This document shows positions 31,239 through 40,864 of a stretch of DNA of 64,000 nucleotides, in pieces. The notes below the pieces were generated by a model. It saw nothing but the letters and a program-made list of their open reading frames with translations. It did not search any database and was not told the origin of the DNA. Position numbers and translations under genes: made by a program. Source of the stretch: Pelagibacteraceae bacterium AG-426-I15 (GTDB lineage: Bacteria > Pseudomonadota > Alphaproteobacteria > Pelagibacterales > Pelagibacteraceae); assembly GCA_003213135.1 (NCBI GenBank), contig QCNT01000001.1, positions 124,001 through 188,000 of the forward strand, written 5' to 3'. The first letter of the stretch is position 1, and the number at the start of each line of letters is the position of its first letter.

Positions 31239-32102
31239 TTATTTAATCAGAGGTTTAATTGTCATACCATCAGCCAATCTTGCCAAACCTTCTTTTACGA
31301 TTTTATCATTTACGCTTAGGCCCTCTAATATCTCTAAGTTTCCACTTTTTCTAATTCCTGTTTTAACTTCGGTCTTTTTAATCTTATTATTATCTAAAAT
31401 TTTATAAACATATTTCTTTTTATCCTCAAAAATTATACTTGTGTCTGCAACAGAAAGTGCATCTTTTTCATTATACAAAACCTCTATGTCTAATAACGAT
31501 CCTGGTAAAATCTCTAAATTTTCATTGCCGATCTGTGCTCTGGCTAATATACTACGTGTTTGAGCATCAACTCTAGACGCATGGGAAATAACAATACCTT
31601 TATATATTTTATTTTTATAAGCTAAAAATTTTGCGCTAACCTTCAAATTTTTTTTCAAAACAGAGGCAAAAACTTCAGGAATTTGCAAATCGCACAATAT
31701 TTTTTTTGAATCATCGAGAGTAACAATTATAGAATCCGTTCCTAATATTGAGGAGCTTATGCCACGAGTACCTACCGTTCCTGCAAAAGGCGCTGTAATT
31801 GTTTTGTTTTGGAGTTTTGCTATTATTTCACCTTTTTTAATTGCCTGAAATCTAATTGGTTCTAAAAGCTCGCTTTTTTTTATTTTAAAAGATGTCGTTT
31901 TACTACTCAAAGCAGTACAATAGCTTTCAATTGTCTTACTAAATTTTTTTTGCGAAACTATTTCAACTACTACTCCTGGGGGCGGTCGTTTCCCGAATTT
32001 TTTTTTAAAATAGACGCCCATAGCAGTTCTTCCACCAATTACAGTAGCAATTATGATAAAAAATATTATTATACCGATAGTTACTTTTTTGGATCTTTTC
32101 AT
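31239..32102 (-). CDS. RND efflux periplasmic adaptor (HlyD/MFP family)
   Basis: N-terminal TM, TITAPFAGTVGTRGISSSILGTDS, IIFEDKKKYVYKI; upstream of the pump. Start refined to MKRSKKV. Confidence 0.9.
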   Translation of the reverse strand: MKRSKKVTIGIIIFFIIIATVIGGRTAMGVYFKKKFGKRPPPGVVVEIVSQKKFSKTIESYCTALSSKTTSFKIKKSELLEPIRFQAIKKGEIIAKLQNKTITAPFAGTVGTRGISSSILGTDSIIVTLDDSKKILCDLQIPEVFASVLKKNLKVSAKFLAYKNKIYKGIVISHASRVDAQTRSILARAQIGNENLEILPGSLLDIEVLYNEKDALSVADTSIIFEDKKKYVYKILDNNKIKKTEVKTGIRKSGNLEILEGLSVNDKIVKEGLARLADGMTIKPLIK

Positions 32103-32938
32103 TTCATTCCGTATTCTGACCACGAGCCATCATAAATCACAGCATTTTTACCACTTATGATAGAATATGCTAGGCCTAAAACACAAGCTGTAATTCCGGA
32201 ACCACAAGTAAAAACTATAGGCTTAGAAATATCCACCTTGTTTTGGCTGAAAATTTTGCTTAATTCATCCTTTGTCTTGAAAGTATTTGTCTCGGGGTTA
32301 ATACAATCTTTAAATGGAATATTTTTTGAACCTATAATACAGCCTTTCTTTAAACCGGGACGTGGTTCATCCACTTTTCCCTCAAATCGATCACGACCTC
32401 TGGCATCAACAGTTTGAAAAGAACTCTTTTTAATATTTTCCTCTATTTGTTTTTTATTCTTAATCCATCCAGTATTTTCACTCACTTTATATCTACTTTT
32501 GGGATTTAATTTATTTATGTTGCTAAACTTCCCGGGATCCTTATCTGCCTCATGAGTAGTAGGCTTATTTTCCTTTAACCACTTTTTCATACCTCCGTCC
32601 AAAACAGAAACTTTTTGATGGCCAAAATATTTTAAAGCAAACCACAATCTACACGAGCTGTAGGTATCGCTATAATCATAAATAATAATATGGTCATCGT
32701 TTCGGATTCCAAAAGAACCAAGCATTTTAGCCCAATAATCCGAATTACTCATCATATGAGGGTACGGCGAGTTTTTATCAGAGTGTTCATCAACATCCCA
32801 AAAGATAGCTCCTTCAATATGTTTTTCCATATATTCTTTTTTTGCGCTTCTTTTAGATGAAGGCATATGCCAACTAGCATCAAATACTTTTGTTTTATTT
32901 AAATTTTTTTCAAGCCACTCTGTAGTTACTAAATTCAT
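32099..32938 (-). CDS. sseA: 3-mercaptopyruvate sulfurtransferase / rhodanese-like
   Basis: VTTEWLEKNLNKTKVFDASWHMP, VDARGRDRFEG, active site CGSGITACVLGLA; 4-nt overlap with adaptor gene. Confidence 0.93.
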   Translation of the reverse strand: MNLVTTEWLEKNLNKTKVFDASWHMPSSKRSAKKEYMEKHIEGAIFWDVDEHSDKNSPYPHMMSNSDYWAKMLGSFGIRNDDHIIIYDYSDTYSSCRLWFALKYFGHQKVSVLDGGMKKWLKENKPTTHEADKDPGKFSNINKLNPKSRYKVSENTGWIKNKKQIEENIKKSSFQTVDARGRDRFEGKVDEPRPGLKKGCIIGSKNIPFKDCINPETNTFKTKDELSKIFSQNKVDISKPIVFTCGSGITACVLGLAYSIISGKNAVIYDGSWSEYGMK

Positions 32939-33385
32939 TTAATATTTTTTTTTTAAATAATATTGATGATACTCTTCTGCTGGTTGATATAGTTTTTCTT
33001 TTGATATATTTGTGACTATATTTCCGTTAAATTTTTTATTAAACTCATCTTTAATTCTTTCAGCAACCTTCTTTTGATTTTCATCTTTGTAGAAAATTTC
33101 AGATCTATATTGACTTCCAATATCTGGGCCTTGCATATTCAGCTGGGTAGGATCATGAATTTGAAAAAAAAATTTAACAAGTTCCTCGTAAGAAACTATA
33201 TTATCATCGAACTCAACTTTTACAGTTTCCGCATGGTTTGTTGAACCAGAGCAAACTTTTTCATAGGTTGTATTTGGATCGTCTCCACCACAATATCCAA
33301 CCTCGGTATTCTTGACGCCTTTAATTTTTTCAAATTTTAACTGAGGTCCCCAAAAACATCCAAGAGAAAAAAAAGCAATTTTCAT
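32939..33385 (-). CDS. msrA: Peptide-methionine (S)-S-oxide reductase MsrA
   Basis: SLGCFWGPQLKFEKIKGVKNTEVGYCGG, NHAETVKVEFD, YHQYYLKKK. Confidence 0.95.
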   Translation of the reverse strand: MKIAFFSLGCFWGPQLKFEKIKGVKNTEVGYCGGDDPNTTYEKVCSGSTNHAETVKVEFDDNIVSYEELVKFFFQIHDPTQLNMQGPDIGSQYRSEIFYKDENQKKVAERIKDEFNKKFNGNIVTNISKEKLYQPAEEYHQYYLKKKY

Positions 33386-33432
33386 TGTTTTAAAATTCTA
33401 ATATGTTATTCCATTTAATTAAAGGTGGTAAT

Positions 33433-34317
33433 ATGCTCACAAAATCGCAATTAGCAATTCTTTATATGATCGCAAGCGTCGCTTGCTTCAGTATTATGGA
33501 CATAATTGTTAAATATCTTAAAGATGTGCCATTTGGGCAAGTACTTTTTATGCGTTTTGCATTTGGCATGATACCTATAGTTCTGCTAATACCGAGAGAA
33601 AAAATTTTTACTTTCTATAAAACAAGAAGACCTGGCCTCCATGCTTGGAGAGCATGTTGGGGCGCAATAGCTATTGTAGCATTGTTCATAGGACTTAGAA
33701 ATGTTGAGTTAGCCGACTGCATCTCTTTAACTTTTCTTGGACCAGTTTTTGTAACAGTTTTATCCGCTCTCTTTCTTGGTGAAAAAATAAGAATGACTAG
33801 AATCTCTGCAATTATTTTAGGGGTAATTGGTGGATTAATAATTATAAGGCCAACTTTTGAAGAATTTAATTTATTTTATTTTATGCCTCTAATTTTTGCA
33901 TTTGGATTTGCACAAGTTGCTTTATCAATTAAATCTTTATCAAAAACTGAACCAAATTATTTAATAGCTTTTTATTTCTCCCTACTATCGATGCTAATCG
34001 GCCTAGCAACTATTATTAATGGTTGGATTTGGCCAAGTTTATTTGAAGCTTTTTTATTTGTTGTTCTGGGATTGGCAGGAGGTTATGCCAATATACTTCT
34101 AACACAATCACTACGTATGGCAGACACAAGTCTTGTAACTCCGATAAAATACTTATCATTGGTTTTTGCAGCAACAGCCGGATATTTTATTTTTGGCGAA
34201 ACGCTCAAGTTAACAACCTTAATTGGTGCCGCATTTATTGTTGCTGGTTCCTATATTATCTTCCGAAGAGAGGAAACTTTAAAAAAACAAGTTGTCCCAA
34301 CAAGATATGAAACCTAA
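33433..34317 (+). CDS. DMT superfamily (EamA) transporter
   Basis: About ten TM helices, two EamA repeats (IRMTRISAIILGVIGGLIIIRP; GETLKLTTLIGAAFIVAGSYII). Confidence 0.9.
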   Translation: MLTKSQLAILYMIASVACFSIMDIIVKYLKDVPFGQVLFMRFAFGMIPIVLLIPREKIFTFYKTRRPGLHAWRACWGAIAIVALFIGLRNVELADCISLTFLGPVFVTVLSALFLGEKIRMTRISAIILGVIGGLIIIRPTFEEFNLFYFMPLIFAFGFAQVALSIKSLSKTEPNYLIAFYFSLLSMLIGLATIINGWIWPSLFEAFLFVVLGLAGGYANILLTQSLRMADTSLVTPIKYLSLVFAATAGYFIFGETLKLTTLIGAAFIVAGSYIIFRREETLKKQVVPTRYET

Positions 34318-34924
34318 ATGGTGGAATAAAGGAAAAAGGCATCTCTCCAACAGAGATAAAGTTATGCGAAAACTTATTGAGGCATACAAAGGACATCTCA
34401 CAACAAGAAAAAATTTCTTTTATTCATTAAGTAGGTCAATAATTTCTCAGCAAATATCAGTCTCTGCTGCAGACTCAGTTTTTTCTAAATTTCAAAAAAA
34501 ATGTAAAGGAAAAATAAGACCAAAAACGGTTTCAAGGTTATCAATATCAGATTTAAGAAAATGTGGTCTTAGCAGAATGAAGGCTAAAGGAATTAAAAGT
34601 TTAGCAAAAAAAATATTAAATAAATCATTTGATCCTAAATTAATAAAAAAAATGTCAGATGAGGATGCAATAAATTACTTATCTTCCTTAAGACAAATAG
34701 GAAGATGGTCAAGCGAAATGGTTTTAATATTCTTTTATAATAGACCAAATATTTGGCCAGTTCAGGATATAGGTTTATTGAGAGCAATTTCAAACAATTA
34801 TAAAAAGAAATATTTTCCTCCAAATTCTTTTATTAAAAAACTTCAAAAAAAATTTTCTCCATTTTGTACTTTAGCTGTTATGGCCTTATGGTATTCAGTT
34901 GATAATGAGCCAGTTCAATATTAA
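34307..34924 (+). CDS. DNA-3-methyladenine glycosylase II-like (HhH-GPD)
   Basis: SIISQQISVSAADSVFSKFQ, LRQIGRWSSEMVLIFFYNRPNIWPVQDIGLLRAI. Confidence 0.87.
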   Translation: MKPKWWNKGKRHLSNRDKVMRKLIEAYKGHLTTRKNFFYSLSRSIISQQISVSAADSVFSKFQKKCKGKIRPKTVSRLSISDLRKCGLSRMKAKGIKSLAKKILNKSFDPKLIKKMSDEDAINYLSSLRQIGRWSSEMVLIFFYNRPNIWPVQDIGLLRAISNNYKKKYFPPNSFIKKLQKKFSPFCTLAVMALWYSVDNEPVQY

Positions 34925-34963
34925 ATTTATTTACATCTTCTTAAAAATGATTTAATTTTTTCT

Positions 34964-35491
34964 ATGGCTGAAAAACTTTTTATATCCTGGGACGAATACA
35001 ACGCTACTGTTGAAAAATTAGCTATACAAATTCATGAAAATTATAAACCCGATCTTATAATCGGAATAATGAGAGGTGCCGCACCTATCATAGACGTTTT
35101 AAGTCGTATATTTAAATTGAAGTGCGCTTATCTTGCTGTTGAGTCTTACTCAGGAAAAGGAATAGAAGATCAACAAGGAAAGTTAACTTTTTCAAGAGAA
35201 ATGAGTTCTACAGTTCAAAACTTGGGAGGCAATTTGCTTTTGTGTGACGATCTTTCTGACACAGGAGTTACTTTAAATAGAAGTATTGAATGGTTAAAAA
35301 AGTATCCTCCTTTAAAAGGTAAAATTAAATCAATAAAAACTGCAGTGTTATGGAAAAAAGCCAAATCAAGTTTCACTCCAGATTTTTGCGCGATAACACT
35401 CAAAAATAATCCATGGATTGTTCAGCCTTTCGAACGTTATGAAGAGATTAGAATAGAGGAGCTTGAAAAAAAACACAAAAACAAGGGTTAA
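34964..35491 (+). CDS. Phosphoribosyltransferase (purine/xanthine type)
   Basis: LIIGIMRGAAPIIDVLSRI; PRPP loop LLLCDDLSDTGVTL. Confidence 0.87.
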   Translation: MAEKLFISWDEYNATVEKLAIQIHENYKPDLIIGIMRGAAPIIDVLSRIFKLKCAYLAVESYSGKGIEDQQGKLTFSREMSSTVQNLGGNLLLCDDLSDTGVTLNRSIEWLKKYPPLKGKIKSIKTAVLWKKAKSSFTPDFCAITLKNNPWIVQPFERYEEIRIEELEKKHKNKG

Positions 35492-35514
35492 ATTAATATC
35501 CAACCCTTGTTTTT
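35477..35514. terminator. Strong intrinsic terminator, potentially bidirectional
   Basis: Perfect 13-bp inverted repeat aaaaacaagggtt / aacccttgttttt with 12-nt loop, A-tract on one side and T-tract on the other, between convergent genes. Confidence 0.85.
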
Positions 35515-35524
35515 AAAAAAACTT

Positions 35525-36895
35525 TTAAAGTGAAAAACTTACAACACTTAATACTGCTACTAGCCAAATTGCTGGAGATGTTTTAGAAGCCTCTCCACTA
35601 AATATCTTAATCAAAGCGTAAGCTATAAACGCTAAGGCAATACCATTGCTAATGCTGTATGTTAAAGGCATTGTAATCATAGCCAAAACTGCTGGAGCGG
35701 ACTCAGAAATGTCTTTCCACTCAATATCAACAATATTACGCACGAAAAGGACGGCAACATAAACTAATGCAGCGCCATCAATTTCTTTTGGCAAACTAGT
35801 TGCTAATGGTGCAAAACCTAAACAAAGAAGAAAAAGTATCCCAATAACTAAAGAGGTCATACCTGTCCGACCTCCAGCTTTAACTCCGGCGCCAGATTCA
35901 ACGTAACTTGTTACTGTTGTAGTTCCCAATAGACTCCCTGCTACTGTGCCAACGCTGTCAGATAACATTGCTTTCTCAATATCTTGAACTCTTCCTTTGC
36001 TATCTACTTTTCCGGAAACATTAGCTACAGAAGTTAAAGTTCCAGCAGTGTCAAAAAAGTCAATAAAGAAAAGTGTAAATATAACTGTTAATCCACTAGC
36101 CGTAAAAACTTTTCCAGTGCTAAAACCATCAATAGCATCAAACAAATAACTCATTGAAGGAGGCGCTGATAGTATTCCATTAAATTTTGCAAGTGATGCA
36201 CTTCCTTTTATTGATGCTCCAGTCCATTCCCAAATTGGAAGCCAGGCCAACAAACTAAAGACTAAAATTCCAATAATTATATTTGCTCTGCTTATAAATC
36301 CTGCATTAATTTTTTCTAGTACAATCATTGTTACAAAAGCAAGACATCCCATTAATACAATTGGCGATTTTATATCACCCAGTGTTACTAATGTTACCGG
36401 ATGATCTGCTACTACGCCCATTATTTCTAAACCAATTATTGCAAGAAATAATCCAATACCCGCACCTATTCCAAATTTTAAACTTCTAGGAATAGAATTA
36501 ATTATCCAAGCTCTTATGGGCGTCAGTGAAATTACCAAAAACAATATACCGGAAAGTAACACTGCTGCTAAAGCCTCAGCAGTTGTATACTTCATTCCAC
36601 CAACCACTCCAAAAGCCACAAACGCATTGATTCCCATTCCTGGTGCCAAACCAACTGGCCATGTCTTGCCGGCAAATGCCATTATAAAACAAGCAATTGC
36701 AGTTGCTACTATTGTAGCGGTATAAACTCCTCCAAAATCAAAAAAACCTTTCTCAGGTCCCGCAAACTCTCCGGAAAGAATAAAGGGATTTAAAAACATT
36801 ATGTAAGCCATTGTCAAAAATGTTGTAACCCCAGCAACTACTTCTGTTTTAAAATTAGTTTTATGCTTCCTGTACTCAAAATATTTATTCATCAT
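35525..36895 (-). CDS. NCS2-family purine (guanine/hypoxanthine) permease
   Basis: AGVTTFLTMAYIMFLNPFIL, GLAPGMGINAFVAFGVVGG, FFIDFFDTAGTLTSVAN, TSYVESGAGVKAGGRTGMTS. Confidence 0.95.
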   Translation of the reverse strand: MMNKYFEYRKHKTNFKTEVVAGVTTFLTMAYIMFLNPFILSGEFAGPEKGFFDFGGVYTATIVATAIACFIMAFAGKTWPVGLAPGMGINAFVAFGVVGGMKYTTAEALAAVLLSGILFLVISLTPIRAWIINSIPRSLKFGIGAGIGLFLAIIGLEIMGVVADHPVTLVTLGDIKSPIVLMGCLAFVTMIVLEKINAGFISRANIIIGILVFSLLAWLPIWEWTGASIKGSASLAKFNGILSAPPSMSYLFDAIDGFSTGKVFTASGLTVIFTLFFIDFFDTAGTLTSVANVSGKVDSKGRVQDIEKAMLSDSVGTVAGSLLGTTTVTSYVESGAGVKAGGRTGMTSLVIGILFLLCLGFAPLATSLPKEIDGAALVYVAVLFVRNIVDIEWKDISESAPAVLAMITMPLTYSISNGIALAFIAYALIKIFSGEASKTSPAIWLVAVLSVVSFSL

Positions 36896-37022
36896 AATTT
36901 TTTACTCCTGTTTGTATTCACTAATATATATTTATCTAATTTTTAAAAAAGTTCAAAATGGGTAAAGATATCTATTTAAAGTTGTATTTCTGTTTATAAC
37001 TATACTGATATAATTAAAAGCC

Positions 37023-37319
37023 ATGAAAAAAATTTTAAATATTTTCATTTTCTTTATCTTCCTAACGTCCTGTCAAACTATTGGAAATAAAGTAGATAAA
37101 GCCACAAAAAAAGAAGAAGAAAGATTAGGAAAATTTCTCTCAAAAACCGAGAGCGAATTAAAAATAGAATTTGGGAAACCAGATTTAGTTGAAATTGCAG
37201 ACAATCAGAGCAGAATACTTACTTATTTTGACACTAAATTCAAAATAAAATGCGAAAGAAGATTTGAGATCGATAAAACAAATAAGGTTATTGGTTTTAG
37301 CAGTAAAAACTGTTTTTAA
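37023..37319 (+). CDS. Small lipoprotein, possibly BamE/SmpA-like fold
   Basis: Lipobox FLTSCQ; ESELKIEFGKPDLVEIADNQSRILTYFDTKFKIKCERRFEID. Confidence 0.75.
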   Translation: MKKILNIFIFFIFLTSCQTIGNKVDKATKKEEERLGKFLSKTESELKIEFGKPDLVEIADNQSRILTYFDTKFKIKCERRFEIDKTNKVIGFSSKNCF

Positions 37320-39382
37320 TCAAATTTTCCTGAAATTTTAAGTGCAAAGGCGTAATCAAAAGCTATCTCTTCAATTGCTGCGGTTCTCCCGGACTTTCCT
37401 GAATGCCCCGCATCCATTTCACATTTAAGAAGGAGTAAATTTTTATCAGTTTTATGTTCTCGCAATTTAGCACAGTATTTTGTTGGTTCATCGAACAATA
37501 CTCTTGAGTCTGCTAGAGAAGTCGTAATTAAAATGTGAGGATAATCTTTTTTTTCAATGTTATCGTAGGGGGCGTACGAACGAATATATTCAAAATGTTC
37601 TTTATTATTTTTTGCATCACCAAATTCTAAAAGCTCTCCTTTTGTCAAAGGTAACGAATGATCCATATTTGTTGTTAGGTTATCTAAAAATGGAACAGCC
37701 ATTATAGCACCAAGAAATAAGTCTGGCTCTTGATTTATAACATTTCCAATCAGCAATCCTCCAGCACTACCTCCGTAAGCAATAATTTTTTTTTGGCTAG
37801 AATATTTATTTTTAATTAAAAACTTTGCACAACTTAAAAAATCTGAGAATGTATTTTTTTTATTTAACATTTTCCCTTCTTTCCACCAATGAAAGCCTCT
37901 CTCAAAGCCACCGCGAATATGACATGTTGCCCATATTATATTTCTATTAATTAGTGAAAATTTTGATGATGAGAAACTTGGTATCATAGCACTTCCATAA
38001 CTTCCGTATCCATAAAGAAATAAATAAGAGCTTCCATCCAGTTTTGTATTTTTATGATAAGTGATTGTTATAGGAATTTGTCGACCATCATGACTAGGGC
38101 AATTTAGCCTTTCAACGATGTAATCATCTCTGTTATGGCCAGACGGAATTTCGTTTTCCTTCACCAATTTTTTGTTTTTAGTTTTAATATTATATTCAAA
38201 AACTCGAGCAGGGGTTTTAGGTGATTCATATGTCAATCTAATTAAATCTGTATCCTTATCCTTCTGAATTAAAGAAATACCTGGAGAGATTACTTTTTCA
38301 TCGGCAAAAATTAATTGCTCTTCAATGTTTGTTTTTATATTTCTTACAAAAATTTTTGAAAGTGCATCAGAGATTTCTGATCTAATAATCCACTCTTTTA
38401 AAAAATTAAGGCCACCTATCACTACACCCTTTTTTGCAGGTATAAAATCTTTCCACTCATTAAATTTATCATACTCACATCGTGAAACTTTAAAATCTTC
38501 CGCATTTTTATTTGTATGTAAGTACCAATATCCATTATAGCTATCTATATCGTAAATAATTCCTTTTTCTCTTTGCATAAACAGTTTTGGTTGAAATATC
38601 TTTTCATCCTTATGAAAATAATAGACCTCACTGGTAGTATGTTCGCTTGTTTCAATTAAATAGAACTGTTCACATGATGTCACATCAATTGAACAAGTAA
38701 ATCTTTCATCTTTTTCTTCAAAGATTAATTTATCTTTTGAAACAGGTGTACCCAAAATATGTTGCAGTATTTTTCTCGGTCTTTTTTGAGTATCATGTTT
38801 TCTGTAAAAAAAAGATTTATCATCAAAAGCCCACAAACATCCTCCCGCAGTATCTTCGATTTTATCAATTATTTTACCATCAGATATTCTCCTCACAAAA
38901 ATTGTAAAGTATTCACTTCCTTTCTCATCTACTGAATAGATCAAGCTCTCGTCATTATGCGATACTGTAAGATCTCCGCAATTAAAGAATTTTTTCCCTT
39001 TTGCCTCTTGATCGGCATCGAAGTAGCACTCAATTTTATTTTTACCAATTTTTTTTCTCAGTTTTTTAAAATAGTTTCCTTCTTTTGTTGTTTTGGTCCA
39101 GTAATCATATTGTTTATCACGATAGGGTAGGCCTTCATCATCTAATTTGATCCTTCCCTTGATCTCCTCAAAAAGTTTCTTTTGTAATTTTTCGGTATCT
39201 TTAAGATTTTTATTTGTATAATTATTCTCCTGTTCTAGATACTTTCTTACCTCTTTATTAAGTTTATTTGGATCTTTAAGAATATCCAAACAATTGTCCT
39301 GGTGTATCCATGAATATTCATCTACCCAGCTGTAACCATGACAACTTTTCTTTTCAGGTTGCTTCCTTAATCGTGGTATCAT
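37316..39382 (-). CDS. ptrB: Oligopeptidase B (S9 prolyl oligopeptidase family)
   Basis: SWVDEYSWI; SLINRNIIWATCHIRGGFERGFHWWKEGK; GGSAGGLLIGNVIN; DAGHSGKSGR. Confidence 0.95.
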   Translation of the reverse strand: MIPRLRKQPEKKSCHGYSWVDEYSWIHQDNCLDILKDPNKLNKEVRKYLEQENNYTNKNLKDTEKLQKKLFEEIKGRIKLDDEGLPYRDKQYDYWTKTTKEGNYFKKLRKKIGKNKIECYFDADQEAKGKKFFNCGDLTVSHNDESLIYSVDEKGSEYFTIFVRRISDGKIIDKIEDTAGGCLWAFDDKSFFYRKHDTQKRPRKILQHILGTPVSKDKLIFEEKDERFTCSIDVTSCEQFYLIETSEHTTSEVYYFHKDEKIFQPKLFMQREKGIIYDIDSYNGYWYLHTNKNAEDFKVSRCEYDKFNEWKDFIPAKKGVVIGGLNFLKEWIIRSEISDALSKIFVRNIKTNIEEQLIFADEKVISPGISLIQKDKDTDLIRLTYESPKTPARVFEYNIKTKNKKLVKENEIPSGHNRDDYIVERLNCPSHDGRQIPITITYHKNTKLDGSSYLFLYGYGSYGSAMIPSFSSSKFSLINRNIIWATCHIRGGFERGFHWWKEGKMLNKKNTFSDFLSCAKFLIKNKYSSQKKIIAYGGSAGGLLIGNVINQEPDLFLGAIMAVPFLDNLTTNMDHSLPLTKGELLEFGDAKNNKEHFEYIRSYAPYDNIEKKDYPHILITTSLADSRVLFDEPTKYCAKLREHKTDKNLLLLKCEMDAGHSGKSGRTAAIEEIAFDYAFALKISGKFD

Positions 39383-39388
39383 ATTTTT

Positions 39389-39901
39389 ATGAATTTATTT
39401 TTAATCATTGGAATTTTTCTTGTTGTACTATATCTTTTATTGAATTTTTTTATTAAAGCAAGTAGCAAAAAAATCGCAAAAGGTATTAGATATTTAATTT
39501 TTACCACAGGGATTATTTTAGCTATAATCCTTTTTTTTGTTGGTAGATACGCCTTTAGTATACCGATTTTAATTTTCCTATTGCCTCTTCTGAAATTAAA
39601 AGGAGGCATTGGTTTATTTCAACTTTTCCAACTTTGGAGATTAATAAATTATTTACGTCAAACAGGTAGATATTCTTTTAGATCAGGCACGAACTATTCT
39701 AAGGCTTCTTCCAATATTTCCTTAGATGACGCCTATAATATATTAGGTTGCAAAAAAGGATGCACAAGATCTGAGGTAATATCAAAGTATAAAAAAATAA
39801 TGGCCAAACTTCATCCGGACAAAAATGATACAGACACTACAAAGCTAGCACAAATGGTTTCGGAAGCTAAAGAGACGATAATAAAGAATGATTTTAATTA
39901 A
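39389..39901 (+). CDS. Membrane-anchored DnaJ-domain protein (Tim14/DNAJC-like)
   Basis: Two N-terminal TM helices; C-terminal J-domain SLDDAYNILGCKKGCTRSEVISKYKKIMAKLHPDKNDTD with HPD. Confidence 0.88.
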   Translation: MNLFLIIGIFLVVLYLLLNFFIKASSKKIAKGIRYLIFTTGIILAIILFFVGRYAFSIPILIFLLPLLKLKGGIGLFQLFQLWRLINYLRQTGRYSFRSGTNYSKASSNISLDDAYNILGCKKGCTRSEVISKYKKIMAKLHPDKNDTDTTKLAQMVSEAKETIIKNDFN

Positions 39902-40818
39902 GATAATATTTCATTAGCTTTAGACAGTACTTCTTCAAACGAAATTTTATCTTTACCTAAAGTGTTATGGGTTGTTGTATTGTTTTCTCCTTTAGGCTCG
40001 ACGACTTTAATTCTACTAGAATATTTGCCGTATGCTTTTACTGGACTATCCATAAATAATGCAAGAGACTTTATTCCTAAAGCAACTGCTAAATGCATAA
40101 AACCAGTATCATTTCCTATATAACAATTACAATTTTTTATTATTGGCAAAGTCTCTTTGATACTAAGTTTTTCAAAAGATATACAGTTTTTATTATGGAA
40201 AGAGTTTTTAAATCTGTTTATTAATTCAGCATCATTTAATCCTCCAGCTAAATAAAATTTGCATTTATTTTTTTCTGCTAATTCTTTACAAAGTTTTATA
40301 TAATTATCTATAGCCCATCTTTTTGTTGGACCCGAAGCTGAAATACCTAGACAAATGTGTTTAAAATTTTTGTCAAAATTTTTATCTTTATTTTTTATTT
40401 TCAAATTAGGTTCAGTAGAGACAACTTGATGGATTTTATCCTCAATAAAATTCTTAGCACTATGAACAATATTATCTTTTGATCTAAAGAGAGGGTATTG
40501 ATATATCGATTTTATACCAGCGAATCTTGCAATTAAGTTATATCTTAAAGAGCTATTAAAAATAAACACTTTATCAAAATTTCTTTTTTTAAGCTCTTTT
40601 TTTAATTTAAAAAAACCACTTAACCCGTCTTTATTTTTATCTAAAATAATTATTTCATCTATGGAGCTATCATCTTCTAAAATATCTTTTGCTTTTGAAG
40701 TCTCCTTAGCCAGCAAGCTAACCGGAGAATTGAACTTTTTTGAAATTGCTTGAATATAAGGTAAAAAAATTACCATATCTCCAATTCCATACCTTTGTTG
40801 AACAATAAGAATTTTCAT
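39898..40818 (-). CDS. Heptosyltransferase/glycosyltransferase family 9
   Basis: YGIGDMVIFLPYIQAISKKF, CLGISASGPTKRWAIDNYIKLCKEL, CYIGNDTGFMHLAVALGIKSLALF. Confidence 0.87.
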   Translation of the reverse strand: MKILIVQQRYGIGDMVIFLPYIQAISKKFNSPVSLLAKETSKAKDILEDDSSIDEIIILDKNKDGLSGFFKLKKELKKRNFDKVFIFNSSLRYNLIARFAGIKSIYQYPLFRSKDNIVHSAKNFIEDKIHQVVSTEPNLKIKNKDKNFDKNFKHICLGISASGPTKRWAIDNYIKLCKELAEKNKCKFYLAGGLNDAELINRFKNSFHNKNCISFEKLSIKETLPIIKNCNCYIGNDTGFMHLAVALGIKSLALFMDSPVKAYGKYSSRIKVVEPKGENNTTTHNTLGKDKISFEEVLSKANEILS

Positions 40819-40864
40819 TCTTTTTTAATTTATAGTACGTTTATATACAAAATTAGGTAAAAAA

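Noticed and set aside
36896-37022. Possible purine riboswitch upstream of the NCS2 permease
   Set aside because: On the minus strand I see no purine-aptamer core sequences or stable three-way junction; region is plain AT-rich promoter-like DNA
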